In this document: one piece after another, positions 33,842 through 41,329 of the stretch | How positions within the stretch are numbered: position 1 is the stretch's first letter | Layout of the letters: every line of letters starts with the position of its first letter | Assembly: GCF_015550595.1 (NCBI RefSeq) | Contig: NZ_JADNBB010000041.1 | Coordinates: 1 to 41,329, forward strand | Reading direction: 5' to 3' | Length of the DNA stretch: 41,329 nt | Source: Parabacteroides goldsteinii | GTDB taxonomy: Bacteria; Bacteroidota; Bacteroidia; Bacteroidales; Tannerellaceae | Notes under the pieces: generated by a model | What the model saw: the letters and a program-made list of their open reading frames with translations, nothing else | What the model was told of the DNA's origin: nothing | Databases searched by the model: none | Position numbers and translations under genes: made by a program

Positions 33842-35221
33842 ATGAAGATTAGCACTGAAGAGTTAGAAGAGACTATCATTCCGGTAAAAGAAACAGACCT
33901 GATTTACGGTATAGATGACCGACCCCCTTTGAAAGAGGCCTTGTTTGCAGCCTTGCAACATTTGCTGGCCATTTTCGTCGCAATCATCACACCGCCTCTT
34001 ATTATAGCCGGAGCATTAAAGCTGGATCTTGAAACAACCGGATTTTTAGTGTCGATGGCTCTTTTCGCTTCCGGAGTGTCAACCTTTGTACAATGTAAAC
34101 GGATAGGCCCGGTAGGAGCCGGGCTGCTCTGTATACAGGGAACCAGTTTTTCGTTTATCGGGCCGATCATTTCGGCTGGATTAGCAGGCGGTTTGCCACT
34201 GATCTTTGGTGTTTGTATGGCTGCTGCCCCTGTTGAAATGGTTATCAGCCGTACTTTTAAGTATATGCGTACTATCATAACTCCGCTGGTTTCAGGAATA
34301 GTCGTCTTGCTGATCGGATTAAGTCTGATTAAGGTCGGTGTGGTCTCTTGTGGAGGTGGTTTTGCGGCTATGGACAACGGAACGTTCGGAAGTTTGAAGA
34401 ATATCGGAGTTGCCGCAACCGTTTTGTTGAGTGTATTATTCTTCAACCGTTGTAAGAATAAATACTTGCGTATGAGTTCGATCGTGCTGGGATTATGTAT
34501 CGGTTACGGACTTTCTTTTGTATTGGGAATGGTAGATATGAGTGCTGCCACATCCCAAAACCTGGCGGGGTTCAATATTCCGATGCCTTTTAAATACGGA
34601 TTGGATTTTAATATATCTTCTTTTATTGCTATCGGTTTGGTTTATTTGATCACAGCGATTGAAGCAACGGGTGATGTTACTGCCAATTCGATGATTTCTG
34701 GTAAATCCATTGAGGGTGAGGGGTATCTGAAACGTGTTTCAGGTGGCGTATTGGCCGACGGTGTAAATTCTTTTGTAGCCGGTATCTTTAATTCATTTCC
34801 AAACTCTATCTTTGCACAGAATAACGGAATTATCCAGCTTACCGGCGTTGCCAGCCGTTATGTAGGTTATTATATAGCCGGAATGCTGATCCTGCTGGGA
34901 TTATTCCCGATTGTTGGTGTGGTGTTCTCTTTAATGCCTGATCCTGTTTTGGGAGGTGCAACCCTGTTGATGTTCGGTACTGTGGCCGCTGCGGGTATCC
35001 GTATTATTGCTTCGCAGGAGATCAACCGGAAGGCTACACTGGTTTTGGCTGTTAGCCTTTCTCTCGGATTAGGTGTGGAATTAATGCCTGATATCCTGAA
35101 AACGGCTCCGGAAGCTATAAAAGGTATTTTTGCATCCGGTATTACAACCGGCGGTCTAACTGCTATAATAGCCAACATTTTCATTCGTGTAAAAGAAGAT
35201 AAAGAAGATAAAACACAATAA
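33842..35221 (+). CDS. Xanthine/uracil permease, NCS2 family
   Basis: This 459-residue inner-membrane carrier has about 14 hydrophobic segments and NCS2 signatures: ALQHLLAIFVAIITPPLI near the N-terminus, QGTSFSFIGP around residue 100, and IEATGDVTANSMISG around 280, which carries the conserved Glu. NCS2 proteins import purines or uracil with H+ or Na+. The xpt gene 6 bases downstream makes xanthine (or guanine) the likely substrate. The start at 33842 follows the stop of the phosphohydrolase by 18 bases. No purine riboswitch fits in these short gaps. Confidence 0.93.
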   Translation: MKISTEELEETIIPVKETDLIYGIDDRPPLKEALFAALQHLLAIFVAIITPPLIIAGALKLDLETTGFLVSMALFASGVSTFVQCKRIGPVGAGLLCIQGTSFSFIGPIISAGLAGGLPLIFGVCMAAAPVEMVISRTFKYMRTIITPLVSGIVVLLIGLSLIKVGVVSCGGGFAAMDNGTFGSLKNIGVAATVLLSVLFFNRCKNKYLRMSSIVLGLCIGYGLSFVLGMVDMSAATSQNLAGFNIPMPFKYGLDFNISSFIAIGLVYLITAIEATGDVTANSMISGKSIEGEGYLKRVSGGVLADGVNSFVAGIFNSFPNSIFAQNNGIIQLTGVASRYVGYYIAGMLILLGLFPIVGVVFSLMPDPVLGGATLLMFGTVAAAGIRIIASQEINRKATLVLAVSLSLGLGVELMPDILKTAPEAIKGIFASGITTGGLTAIIANIFIRVKEDKEDKTQ

Positions 35222-35227
35222 AAACAA

Positions 35228-35794
35228 ATGGAATTACTTAAACAGCGTATTCTGCAAGACGGCAGATGTTATCCGGGAGGTATCCTGAAGGTGGACAGTT
35301 TTATAAATCACCAGATGGACCCGATGCTTCTGTACAAAGTTGCCGAAGAATTTATCAATCGATTCAAAGGAGAACATATCAATAAGATCGTAACGATTGA
35401 AGCAAGCGGTATCGCCCCGGCCATTATGGTTGGTTATATCCTGCAACTGCCGGTGGTATTTGTAAAGAAAAAGCAACCGAAGACGATGGAGAATATGCTG
35501 AGTACGGTAGTCCATTCCTTTACCAAAGACCGTGATTATTCTGTTTGTATCAGCAATAATTTCCTGACGGCAGACGACCATATCCTGTTTATCGACGACT
35601 TCCTTGCATTCGGTAATGCCGCTATGGGAATGATCGACCTGGCTCAACAGGCTGGTGCGACAATTTCCGGTATGGGTTTTATTATCGAAAAGGCATTTCA
35701 GGATGGAGGAAAAGCTTTGCGCGAATCAGGTATCCATGTGGAAAGTTTGGCTATTATCGACAACCTCGACGATTGTAAGATCACGATCCGTTAA
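35228..35794 (+). CDS. xpt: Xanthine phosphoribosyltransferase
   Basis: Xpt converts xanthine and PRPP to XMP in the cytoplasm. The 188-residue protein matches the B. subtilis type: start [32 protein letters not shown], base and phosphate contacts IEASGIAPA, and the PRPP motif [14 protein letters not shown] (Asp-Asp pair). Length is as expected (194 in B. subtilis). Together with the adjacent permease it forms an uptake-and-salvage pair for xanthine. Confidence 0.96.
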   Translation: MELLKQRILQDGRCYPGGILKVDSFINHQMDPMLLYKVAEEFINRFKGEHINKIVTIEASGIAPAIMVGYILQLPVVFVKKKQPKTMENMLSTVVHSFTKDRDYSVCISNNFLTADDHILFIDDFLAFGNAAMGMIDLAQQAGATISGMGFIIEKAFQDGGKALRESGIHVESLAIIDNLDDCKITIR

Positions 35795-35822
35795 AAAGAA
35801 ACCAACTAATTGAGTAAAGATA

Positions 35823-36236
35823 ATGAATACAGAAGTAAAAGAAAGATTACTCGACAGGGTGAAGACCAATCCCTATGTAAACCATTTGGGGGTACAATTC
35901 ACTACTGTCGAAGATGGGATCGTTGAGGCACGTATGCCCTTGCACGATGAACAACGCCAATATAGTGGTGTTATTCATGGAGGTGTATTGGCTGCCTTGG
36001 CCGATACGATCGCCGGATTTGCCGCCTATACAATGACTCCGTTGGATAAAGATATATTGACGGCAGAACTGAAAGTGTCCTTCCTGCGGGCAGCCTGGGG
36101 AAAAGAGTTGATTGCCAAAGGAACAGTGATCAAACCAGGACGACATGTACATTTCAGCGAATGTGAGATTTATTGTGATGATAAACTCGTAAGCAAAGCA
36201 TCCGGCACATTCAGTGTCGTACAACCACAGGTGTAG
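35823..36236 (+). CDS. PaaI-family acyl-CoA thioesterase (hotdog fold)
   Basis: The 137-residue protein has the PaaI/4HBT layout: NHLGVQFTTVEDGIVEARMPL, the active-site helix HGGVLAALADTIAGFAAYT (Asp of ALAD as likely general base), then LTAELKVSFLRAAWGKELIAKG. It should hydrolyse a small acyl- or aromatic-CoA ester; the substrate is not identifiable. It follows xpt by 28 bases, but a functional tie to purine uptake is not evident. It ends 12 bases from the convergent histidine phosphatase. Confidence 0.91.
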   Translation: MNTEVKERLLDRVKTNPYVNHLGVQFTTVEDGIVEARMPLHDEQRQYSGVIHGGVLAALADTIAGFAAYTMTPLDKDILTAELKVSFLRAAWGKELIAKGTVIKPGRHVHFSECEIYCDDKLVSKASGTFSVVQPQV

Positions 36237-36248
36237 ACAAAATCAGTT

Positions 36249-36773
36249 TTATATCGAAAAGCGCAGGCAAGCAGTGTTTTTCATAATCGGCAGCTTCAGG
36301 ATATCCTCTTGCTGCCTTTTTTCTATCCGTACGATGATGGCACGGTTAAAGCCCCCATGCCCGATAGCCAGGATACGTTTGCCCGGAAACTCGGTTTGCA
36401 GGAATTCCAGAAACTCTCCGGCTCTTTTATATAAAGCCTCCAGGCTTTCTACACTTTCAGGCAGGTTCTTGAAATCCATTTCGTTGGCAACCTTTCCGGT
36501 ATAGACACCCCAGTCCATTTCACGGAGCAGGGGAGTCTGGACAGGTTCCAGCCCTTTACGACGGGCAACAGCCATGGCTGTATCGTAACTTCGTGCCAGG
36601 TCGCTACTGACAATCACGTCGATCTCTTCTTCTTCCAACAGGTCGGCAAGTTGTTCCGCCTGTTGTTTTCCCAACTCGGAGAGATGCCCGGGCATTTGTC
36701 CCTGCATGATACGCAACTTATTCTCTTCCGTCTCTCCGTGACGACTTAGTATAAGCGATATTGTTGAAGTCAT
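36249..36773 (-). CDS. Histidine phosphatase family protein (phosphoglycerate-mutase-like)
   Basis: The 174-residue protein has the phosphohistidine nucleophile in SRHGETEEN (Arg11-His12-Gly13), Glu85 as probable proton donor (LLREMDWGVYTG), and the second histidine His139 (AIGHGGF). It is shorter than true phosphoglycerate mutases (~230) and more like CobC/GpmB-type phosphatases, so it probably removes phosphate from a small metabolite. It is the last gene of the dnaG-ABC operon, starting 1 base after the permease stop. Confidence 0.9.
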   Translation of the reverse strand: MTSTISLILSRHGETEENKLRIMQGQMPGHLSELGKQQAEQLADLLEEEEIDVIVSSDLARSYDTAMAVARRKGLEPVQTPLLREMDWGVYTGKVANEMDFKNLPESVESLEALYKRAGEFLEFLQTEFPGKRILAIGHGGFNRAIIVRIEKRQQEDILKLPIMKNTACLRFSI

Positions 36774-36774
36774 A

Positions 36775-38085
36775 TTATTTATACTTGATCCATTTTACCA
36801 TTTCCTTTATACTCGGTTTCTTTCCATACATAAGGATACCGACCCGGTATATCTTGGCTGATAACCAGACAATGCCGATAGCCGAAGCATATAGTAAAGA
36901 AACAGATAATAACTTCTCCCACAAAGGTATTTCAAACGGGATACGTACCATCATGACGATCGGTGAAGTGAACGGTATCATCGAACACCAGAAAGCCAGC
37001 GGGCCGTCCGGATTCTCCATGCTGTAAATACCGGCATACAACGCAAAGATCATAAAAATTGTAACAGGTGCCATAAACTGTTGCGTATCTTCCTGGCTGT
37101 CTACAGCCGAACCGATAGCCGCGAATATGGATGCATATAACATATAACCGCCAATGAAATAGATAATAAAGGAAATACCTATTTCTGCGATATTGATGGA
37201 ATTAATAATTCCCATAATCTCATTACCGGAAGAAGAGGCCAATGCATTCGTATCCACCATTCCCATCTGCGGGCCGGCTTGTAGGGCACTCATATCAGCC
37301 CCTCCCGAGAACATGAGTCCTCCTACGCTAACCAGTACGGTCGTGATAATCCCCCACAGGAATACCTGTGTCAGACCGACAAAACCAATACCGATAATTT
37401 TCCCCATCATCAGATCGAACGGACGGACTGAAGAAATCATTACCTCGATGATGCGGTTGGTCTTTTCTTCCATTACCCCTTGCATCACCATCGCACCATA
37501 CATCATAATGAACATATAAATAATGAACGTGAATACCATTCCGATCACGGATGCTACGGTGGCCGACGATGTACTTTCCTGTCCGTCTTCGCTCCATTTG
37601 ATGGTTTGCACATTAAAGTTGATCTTACTTTCCCGGATGATCTCTTTCAGATTGGGGATATTGAAGGAAGCAAGCTTTTCGCTTTCGAGTTGTTTACTTA
37701 ATGTCTGGTTAACCAGCCGGCTCAGTTCGACGGGTACTTGCTTCTCCGAGTAGAGAGTTGCCGCCTTGGGGTTGTTCAACAAATCGTCTGTAATACTCAG
37801 GAAGGCGAATATTTCCTTATCACTGTTCCGGCGATAGTCGTCTAACGTCTTGTTGCTATGGACGAAGTGGTAACTTTCATTGTTTTCAAATAGCTGGGCA
37901 TATTTTCCTGTCGTATCGATAATGGCGATATTACGAACCTCGTCTCCTTTGATAGTTGACAACCATAACGGGACGAACACCAGTGCAGCAAACAAAAACG
38001 GGGTTAATAGTGTAAGCAGGATAAACGACTTTTTACTTACCCGGCGCAGATACTCTCTTTTGATTATAAGTCCTATTTTATTCAT
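36775..38085 (-). CDS. ABC-2 type exporter permease, NatB/YhaP-like
   Basis: The 436-residue membrane subunit starts with a basic segment and one helix (about 20-43), followed by a ~130-residue extracytoplasmic domain and a C-terminal block of five or six helices (VIGMVFTFIIYMFIMMYGAMVMQGVMEEKTNRIIEVMISSV, ABC-2 signature). It overlaps the ATPase gene by 4 bases (ATGA, 38082-38085), so the two are translationally coupled and form one exporter. NatAB homologues export Na+; YhaQP-type substrates are unknown. Confidence 0.92.
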   Translation of the reverse strand: MNKIGLIIKREYLRRVSKKSFILLTLLTPFLFAALVFVPLWLSTIKGDEVRNIAIIDTTGKYAQLFENNESYHFVHSNKTLDDYRRNSDKEIFAFLSITDDLLNNPKAATLYSEKQVPVELSRLVNQTLSKQLESEKLASFNIPNLKEIIRESKINFNVQTIKWSEDGQESTSSATVASVIGMVFTFIIYMFIMMYGAMVMQGVMEEKTNRIIEVMISSVRPFDLMMGKIIGIGFVGLTQVFLWGIITTVLVSVGGLMFSGGADMSALQAGPQMGMVDTNALASSSGNEIMGIINSINIAEIGISFIIYFIGGYMLYASIFAAIGSAVDSQEDTQQFMAPVTIFMIFALYAGIYSMENPDGPLAFWCSMIPFTSPIVMMVRIPFEIPLWEKLLSVSLLYASAIGIVWLSAKIYRVGILMYGKKPSIKEMVKWIKYK

Positions 38086-39008
38086 GCCTGTGTCGTGTTT
38101 GTACCTGATACGGTGTTAATAAATATGTCGTTCATGGATGGTAATTCTTCGGTAAACGAGAGAATTTCTGCCTGTCCCGATAAAGTGGACAGTAGGGCAG
38201 AGTTGCTGATACCTTCCGCCTTATGGATCTGAAGTTCGCGTATCCCGCTCTGTTCCTTTTCGGAAAGTACGGTAAAGATATCCGTCTGATCGTTTTGCAG
38301 AGAGCTATCCGAGGTAATGCGCAAAGTAAACGTATTGTTCCGGAAACGGTTCCTTACTTCCGTTACATTTCCGGAAAGGACGACCTGTGAACGGTTGATC
38401 AGGGCTATATTATCGCATATTTCTTCCACTGATGCCATATTATGGGTGGAGAATATGATCGTATGTCCTTTCTCTTTCAGTTCCAGTATTTCCTGCTTCA
38501 GCCGTTCCGCATTCACCGGGTCGAAACCGCTGAACGGTTCGTCGAATATAAGCAGTGCCGGTTCATGAATAACGGTAATGATGAATTGAACTTTCTGTTG
38601 CATCCCTTTCGATAACTCTTCCAGTTTCTTGTTCCACCAGGGCATGATGTCGAACTTCTCGAACCATTGTGTCAGGCGTTTACGGGCCTCCTGATAAGAT
38701 AAGCCTTTTAATTGTGCCAGGTAGATCGCCTGTTCGCCGACTTTCATTTTTTTATAAAGACCACGTTCTTCCGGCAGGTATCCGATCTGGTATATATCCT
38801 CCGGCTGCGATTCACGTCCGTTGAAACGAACGATCCCGCTGTCGGGGGCCGTGATACGGTTGATGATACGGATCAGTGTGGTTTTGCCGGCACCATTAGG
38901 TCCGAGTAGTCCGAATATCTTTCCTTCGGGTACCTGGATGCTGACTTTGTTCAGGGCAAGATGATTGGCATACTGTTTTACCACATCTTCCGTTTCCAAA
39001 AAGTTCAT
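38082..39008 (-). CDS. ABC transporter ATPase, NatA/YhaQ-like
   Basis: The 308-residue ATPase has Walker A GPNGAGKTT (36-44), signature LSKGMQQK in place of LSGGQ (common in ABC-2 exporters), Walker B ALLIFDEPFSGFDP and the switch histidine in FSTHNM. A ~80-residue C-terminal extension beyond the nucleotide-binding domain is typical of the YhaQ/NatA group (DUF4162-like). It begins 16 bases after dnaG and overlaps the permease by 4 bases. Confidence 0.94.
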   Translation of the reverse strand: MNFLETEDVVKQYANHLALNKVSIQVPEGKIFGLLGPNGAGKTTLIRIINRITAPDSGIVRFNGRESQPEDIYQIGYLPEERGLYKKMKVGEQAIYLAQLKGLSYQEARKRLTQWFEKFDIMPWWNKKLEELSKGMQQKVQFIITVIHEPALLIFDEPFSGFDPVNAERLKQEILELKEKGHTIIFSTHNMASVEEICDNIALINRSQVVLSGNVTEVRNRFRNNTFTLRITSDSSLQNDQTDIFTVLSEKEQSGIRELQIHKAEGISNSALLSTLSGQAEILSFTEELPSMNDIFINTVSGTNTTQA

Positions 39009-39024
39009 AGGCTATAAGTTATTG

Positions 39025-41169
39025 TTACATTTTTAATACGATACGTTCTCCCAATTCTTTACTCAATACATTCTTTATCTCATTCAGGTGAGTCAGCTTT
39101 CTCATCAATTCGAACACCTGATCTTCATTTCCTTTCAGATGTGCTTCCTTGATGCCTAACTGGGTCTCTTTGATCTGGCGTATAATATAAGCATCCTTCA
39201 TGGCATATATTTCACGTATAACCAGCTGATCCAGTTTGTCTTCTTCCTGTTCCAGTTCACGATACTTGCTATGATATTTGCTCAACTGATATTTTTCGCT
39301 TATCAGGTTCGCTGCCAAACGGCTGACGTTCGGGTCCGGATGGGCCAGGAAGTAACGGTTGGCAATAAATCCCTCGTTCTTGCATCTCTCGGCTGCTTCG
39401 TCGAGCATGCTTTTGAAGATCGGGGTATAGAAAGTCAGATCGTCACGTTCCAAGTCGTAACGGATATATTCGGCAACATGCATAACGATATGTTCGTTTG
39501 TATCCTCATCCACATAGTCGAACAATACTTTCTCGCCGTACCGCACGATATATTTCAGTAACGTAAGTTCGTATATCTCATAAGGCGAACGGTTCGGCTG
39601 AACGGCGCGGACCGCTTCCAGCGGTTGTACCGGCGGAAAATCGGGCGGTGGAACCTCCATAGGCCCTGTCTCTTCCATCGGATATTCTTCCATGGGTGGA
39701 GGAGGGGGCATATCGTCCGGTAACGGCGTTGCTTCGTCCGATGGCGGCAAAAAGCTATCCTCTACGATCGGCTGGTAACCGGGAATATCCGGATATTCCG
39801 GTATCATACTCATCGTATTCGATACCGGAGGTACGGGCTGTGTCTGGTTGTTTTGCCTTTCTTCCTTATTTAAACGGATTTTATTGACTTCGTTCAGCAA
39901 CACCTGTTCGTCTATCTCCATCATCGCACTGCATTCGCGGATATAGATGGAACGGGCTATATTATCGGGGATGATGGCTACCGTGCGGATAATATCCGTG
40001 ATCAGCGACGAACGTTTGATCGGGTCGGTTCCTGCATCATCCAGTAATAAGCGGGTTTTAAAACGGATAAAGTCCGTTTCGCTCTGCTTGATAAATTCAG
40101 CGAACTGGCTGGCATTATGTTTACGGGCGAACGAGTCCGGATCTTCACCGTCCGGCAGCAGAACCACCTTGACGTTCATTCCGTCTTCCAGCAACAGGTC
40201 GATACCGCGCAGGGCGGCTTTGATACCGGCGGCATCACCGTCATATAATACGGTGATATTATTGGTGAAACGATGTATAAGCCGTATCTGTCCCTGTGTA
40301 AGAGCCGTACCGGACGAGGCGACCACATTCTCTATACCCGCCTGGTGCATGGAGATCACATCGGTGTAACCCTCTACCAGGAAGCAGCGGTCTTCCTTCA
40401 CCATCGACTGTTTGGCGAAATAGATACCGTAAAGCTCATTACTCTTATGGTAAATCTCGCTTTCGGGCGAGTTGACGTATTTGGCTGTTTTCTCGTCCTT
40501 TTTGAGCACGCGACCACCAAAAGCCACCACTTTACCGCTCAGAGTATGTACCGGGAAGATCACACGACCACGGAAACGGTCGTTTACTCCTCCGTTATCG
40601 TAAACAATGACTAACCCTGTTTTTTCAAGGAATTCTTTTTTATATCCGCTTTTTGTTGCCTCTTTATACAAGGCATCCCGTTGGTCGAGACTGTATCCGA
40701 GTTGGAATTTGCGGATGGTGTCTTCGCGGAATCCACGTTCGGCAAAGTAGCGTAGTCCGACGGTTTTTCCTTCTACATGTTCGTACAGCTGGGTTGTAAA
40801 GTATTGTTGTGCCCAACTGTTGACGATCAGCATACTTTCCCGGTCGCTTTTCTTTTGTTTTTCTTTATCGGTAAGTTCCCGTTCCTGTATCTCTATATTG
40901 TATTTCTTGGCAAGAAAACGTAAGGCATCGAAATAATTCAGCTGTTCATGCTTCATGATGAAGTGAACAGCCGTGCCGCCTTCGCCACAAGCGAAGCACT
41001 TGCAGATATTTTTGGCCGGAGAGACGTAGAAAGAGGGTGTTTTATCCGTATGAAAAGGACATAATCCTACATAGTTTATCCCTCTTTTGCGTAGGGTAAC
41101 GAATTCTGAAACAACATCCACAATGTTTGCAGCGTCAAGTATCCGGTCTATGGTAGGTTGATCGATCAT
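39025..41169 (-). CDS. dnaG: DNA primase DnaG
   Basis: DnaG makes RNA primers at the replication fork. The 714-residue protein shows the CHC2 zinc finger Cys37, His40, Cys58 and Cys61; the RNA-polymerase core; and a TOPRIM domain with Glu266 (LVEGYTDVISMHQ), Asp310 and Asp312 (LYDGDAAG). A Pro/Glu/Met-rich linker at ~438-527 (PPPPPMEEYPMEETGP, VPPPDFPPVQP) joins it to a helical C-terminal helicase-interaction domain (528-714). The total exceeds E. coli DnaG (581) mainly through this linker. It is followed after 16 bases by the ABC exporter genes; rpsU and rpoD, its partners in E. coli, are absent here. Confidence 0.96.
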   Translation of the reverse strand: MIDQPTIDRILDAANIVDVVSEFVTLRKRGINYVGLCPFHTDKTPSFYVSPAKNICKCFACGEGGTAVHFIMKHEQLNYFDALRFLAKKYNIEIQERELTDKEKQKKSDRESMLIVNSWAQQYFTTQLYEHVEGKTVGLRYFAERGFREDTIRKFQLGYSLDQRDALYKEATKSGYKKEFLEKTGLVIVYDNGGVNDRFRGRVIFPVHTLSGKVVAFGGRVLKKDEKTAKYVNSPESEIYHKSNELYGIYFAKQSMVKEDRCFLVEGYTDVISMHQAGIENVVASSGTALTQGQIRLIHRFTNNITVLYDGDAAGIKAALRGIDLLLEDGMNVKVVLLPDGEDPDSFARKHNASQFAEFIKQSETDFIRFKTRLLLDDAGTDPIKRSSLITDIIRTVAIIPDNIARSIYIRECSAMMEIDEQVLLNEVNKIRLNKEERQNNQTQPVPPVSNTMSMIPEYPDIPGYQPIVEDSFLPPSDEATPLPDDMPPPPPMEEYPMEETGPMEVPPPDFPPVQPLEAVRAVQPNRSPYEIYELTLLKYIVRYGEKVLFDYVDEDTNEHIVMHVAEYIRYDLERDDLTFYTPIFKSMLDEAAERCKNEGFIANRYFLAHPDPNVSRLAANLISEKYQLSKYHSKYRELEQEEDKLDQLVIREIYAMKDAYIIRQIKETQLGIKEAHLKGNEDQVFELMRKLTHLNEIKNVLSKELGERIVLKM

Positions 41170-41329
41170 TTATTTCCTTCCTTAATATAATGGGTCACAA
41201 ATGTAGTGAATTTATTTGAAAAGCTATTATAGTTTGATGAGTGTTGTTTATTTAGAAATAACTGAGTCAATAATATAGGAAAATGCCCCTGTCTGTCCAT
41301 CAGCTATCAGTCATAAATAAGACAAACCC
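41170..41329. other. Region upstream of dnaG, no gene seen
   Basis: These 160 bases should hold the dnaG promoter on the - strand. I see no convincing -33/-7 pair, tRNA or small gene. The window ends inside this gap. Confidence 0.5.

Overview
The window looks like chromosome of a gut-type member of the Bacteroidales, most probably Parabacteroides or a close relative. This rests on gene content and promoter style and was not tested against a database. Several genes have a TAnnTTTG -7 box, the form used by Bacteroidetes RNA polymerase, and Shine-Dalgarno sequences are mostly absent. The gene set (rseC-rnfBCDGEA-galE, NfeD, an RND pump with a lipoprotein outer-membrane factor, DnaG with a downstream ABC exporter) is typical of that order. 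Most of the window is core chromosome. I see no insertion sequence, prophage, CRISPR array or tRNA gene.

Layout. 1-379: the 3' end of a 5S rRNA gene and its terminator, then a long leader with TTTGTGGA repeats. 380-6075: a two-gene RND efflux operon whose second gene fuses the inner-membrane permease to the outer-membrane factor. 6076-11404 (+): metA, a U32/RlhA-like protein, a lipoprotein cyclophilin, an NAD(P)-binding protein and a HAD phosphatase. 11430-11469: a bidirectional terminator. 11488-18045 (-): rseC-rnfB-rnfC-rnfD-rnfG-rnfE-rnfA-galE. 18146-19687 (-): a DUF3078-like exported protein. 19688-20246: an AT-rich intergenic region with two phased short-repeat arrays. 20247-23758 (+): pyrG-yidC. 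24029-24862 (+): an unknown membrane protein that overlaps the convergent kdsB. 24843-27897 (-): a CPA2 antiporter and kdsB. 27968-28621 (+): an AlbA_2 protein. 28616-30001 (-): an NfeD protease. 30264-30773 (+): an ECF sigma factor. 30911-36236 (+): threonine aldolase, a double phosphohydrolase, a xanthine permease, xpt and a thioesterase. 36249-41169 (-): dnaG, an ABC ATPase, its permease and a histidine phosphatase.

How the genes work together. The adaptor and the permease/OMF fusion encode a complete tripartite pump in two genes. RnfABCDEG is a ferredoxin:NAD+ oxidoreductase ion pump, with the RseC-like protein cotranscribed. PyrG supplies CTP, and KdsB uses CTP to activate KDO for lipid A. 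The permease, Xpt and the exported double phosphohydrolase form a plausible purine-scavenging module.

The most unusual structures are the permease-OMF fusion with an internal lipobox, the 22-bp and 23-bp phased arrays upstream of pyrG, and the twin palindromes 42 bp apart upstream of metA. The three-domain EEP/FN3/metallophosphatase protein and the 37-bp palindrome between nfeD and the ECF sigma gene also deserve a second look.
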